Positions 62,595 through 64,000 of a stretch of 64,000 bases of DNA are shown in pieces. The notes under the pieces are model-generated. The model ran no database searches, was not told the DNA's origin, and saw only the letters and a program-made list of their open reading frames with translations. Origin of the DNA: Hofstenia miamia (lineage: Eukaryota; Xenacoelomorpha; Acoela); contig SCFE01000019.1 of the NCBI GenBank assembly GCA_004352715.1, positions 832,165-896,164 of the forward strand. The letters are read 5' to 3'. Position 1 is the stretch's first letter. Every line of letters begins with the position of its first letter. Position numbers and translations under genes: made by a program.

Positions 62595-63400
62595 CTGTAT
62601 CTTATGCGGCCTGGGCTTGATGGATTTTAATTGTGTGTGGAGTACGAACTAGCTAATGACCATGTGGTTTAAATTTCAAGCAATTCGGATTAATATTTTA
62701 GGAGCGCGACCCTTTTCTATTTAATAATTATTAGACTAGCATCAAGTAGCTATTTGTATCACAGCATCGTAGAAAATCGATTTAAGAATGTTGTTTCCAC
62801 GTGATTCCTGACAAATGATGTTTCAAATGATGAGCCTATATCATTTTTGACACTGCTTTCCCATTATAAACCAGGTTTCGGCCAGCTCCTATCAGTATGA
62901 CAAAAGAGGGTATGTATAATGAAAAATAATTTCTCCAAACTCTTGAAAATTGCTAGAAACAATGAATATATATATTGAATTCCTAATTAAATACTGTTTC
63001 AATGAATATATAAGTGTCAATCTCAAGATATCATGAATTTTACCCCCTAATATTTCAAAAACTATTTAAGATATCGACGTCAGGTTGCTTTTAATGATTT
63101 TAAGACATTTTTTGTCTAGAAATGTACAATTTAACAATAAAGGACAATAAATATTTTAATCACATTCTTTTTGATGTAAGTAAGACCCCTGTGGAATATA
63201 TGCGATTCCATTGAAAAACTGGAATTTCTTAGTGAGTTTTAATTATATTGAATTTTAATCCAATTTAAATTAAAATTTTGATTTTGAAAATGTCAATTCA
63301 CGATTATAACAATGGACTACTATATGTTTCTATTGTGGACTTCTGTTAACTCATATTTCTTAATAAATAAGCAGACCAATATCTCCCATATACCAAAGTT
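62595..63400. other. intergenic, no recognisable feature
   Basis: AT-rich, no supported feature. Confidence 0.45.
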
Positions 63401-64000
63401 TCAAGATATTCCATTAATTTTTGCAAGATTTATTACAAAATGAAATTTGCCTTTAAAATTAGTATGAGAAAAGTACAGCGCGGAACCAATAATTACATAA
63501 AATTGCACAAAGCGGACCGAATAATTACAAAACCGTACATAGCGGACAAAATAACAATAATAATAATAATAATCAATGACTTTATTTAGCCGCTGAAGGC
63601 ATACACAACAAAAAAATAAAAACAAGTCAAGTTTTACGCAGCGAGGACAGTCACAGGAGATGAAATAGGAGCAAATGGAAGAGTAGGCGAAGTTGGAGAA
63701 GGGCTCAGCAAAGAGGAAAGCCATCAAAGATTTCTTGAAGCTCAGTGGCGGGGAAAAGAAATCAATCGCTGTTGGAGGGTTGAGAGTTAAGATGTAATTA
63801 GCAGCAGCATAAGCACGATTAAAAATTGAGTGAAGGGTGCGATGTTTCTTTGTACGACGAATGGAGAAGGTGACAACATCATCAGAGCGAGTGCAGCAGG
63901 AATTAGAGAACTTAATGAAATCAAAAGGATCAAGATCCAATTTGCGAGTCAGTAGTCGATTGAACAGAAGGAGATCACAGGCATGGAAGTAGAGTGACAG
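63401..64000 (-). mobile_element. 3' end of a LINE with (ATT)n tail, running off the window
   Basis: The minus strand enters at 64000 with LSLYFHACDLLLFNRLLTRK, then LDLDPFDFIKFSNSCCTRSD and RTLHSIFNRAYAAANYIL. The frame reaches the tail with QRLNKVIDYYYYY, encoded by an ATT microsatellite at about 63549-63573. It shares the DLDPFD and RSD blocks with the plus-strand copy at 10629-10982. The tail triplet differs (ATT here, TTG there). The rest of the element lies beyond the window. Confidence 0.55.

Noticed and set aside
1-64000. CRISPR arrays, operons, rRNA, phage or plasmid genes
   Set aside because: No regular spaced repeats and no prokaryotic gene organisation; introns and animal transposons indicate eukaryotic DNA.

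Overview
This window is AT-rich animal genomic DNA. It shows spliced genes with GT-AG introns, eukaryotic transposons, non-LTR retrotransposons (LINEs) and draft-assembly gaps. I see no prokaryotic operon, CRISPR array or rRNA. The mix of THAP/P-like, hAT, Tc1, mariner, piggyBac and LINE remnants fits an invertebrate. I cannot place the species.

Host genes. Three loci look like real host genes. (1) A single-exon gene at 15944-16663 (minus) encodes a divergent PA28 (11S proteasome activator) protein. (2) A two-exon gene at 21300-23286 (plus) encodes a 329-residue classical short-chain dehydrogenase/reductase. (3) An eight-exon gene model at 52399-36831 (minus) has fully phase-consistent junctions (1260 nt, 419 residues). 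It combines an acidic N-terminus, an Asn/Ser/Gln-rich middle, a Met/Pro-rich stretch and a C-terminal RRM-like domain. Its 8.6-kb first intron is packed with transposons, and its 4.8-kb sixth intron holds a dead mariner. A TRIM-type locus (RING, B-box, coiled coil, beta-propeller; 25973-27741, minus) is broken by three frameshifts.

Mobile DNA by region. 0-15 kb: a Tc1 transposase tail, a piggyBac remnant, hAT-like MITEs (some nested) and LINE fragments. 17.9-18.3 kb: a hAT MITE with 8-bp flanking repeats. 25-36 kb: a LINE graveyard with fragments on both strands. One plus-strand LINE reverse transcriptase is split by a mariner/rosa-type element with 41 residues between its last two catalytic Asp, 27-bp inverted repeats and a TA duplication. 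40.6-41.6 kb: a second, degraded mariner. 45.1-51.9 kb: a cluster of THAP/P-element-like transposase fragments, one interrupted by a 2082-bp hAT whose 8-bp target duplication is exact. 56.4-61.5 kb: a degraded ZMYM1-like hAT containing a 339-bp MITE. 62.5-64 kb: LINE 3' ends with trinucleotide tails.

Assembly notes. A 537-bp exact duplication flanks one N (5543). A 60-bp exact duplication flanks short N runs (47485 and 47882). A 1000-N gap sits at 33632-34631. Microsatellite gaps lie at 20463-20527 and 55434-55511. The duplications look like unmerged contig overlaps. No unmistakably new biological system is visible. The best leads are the divergent PA28-like gene, the RRM gene with its transposon-filled intron, the readable nested-insertion histories, and a perfect 60-bp palindrome at 30563-30622.
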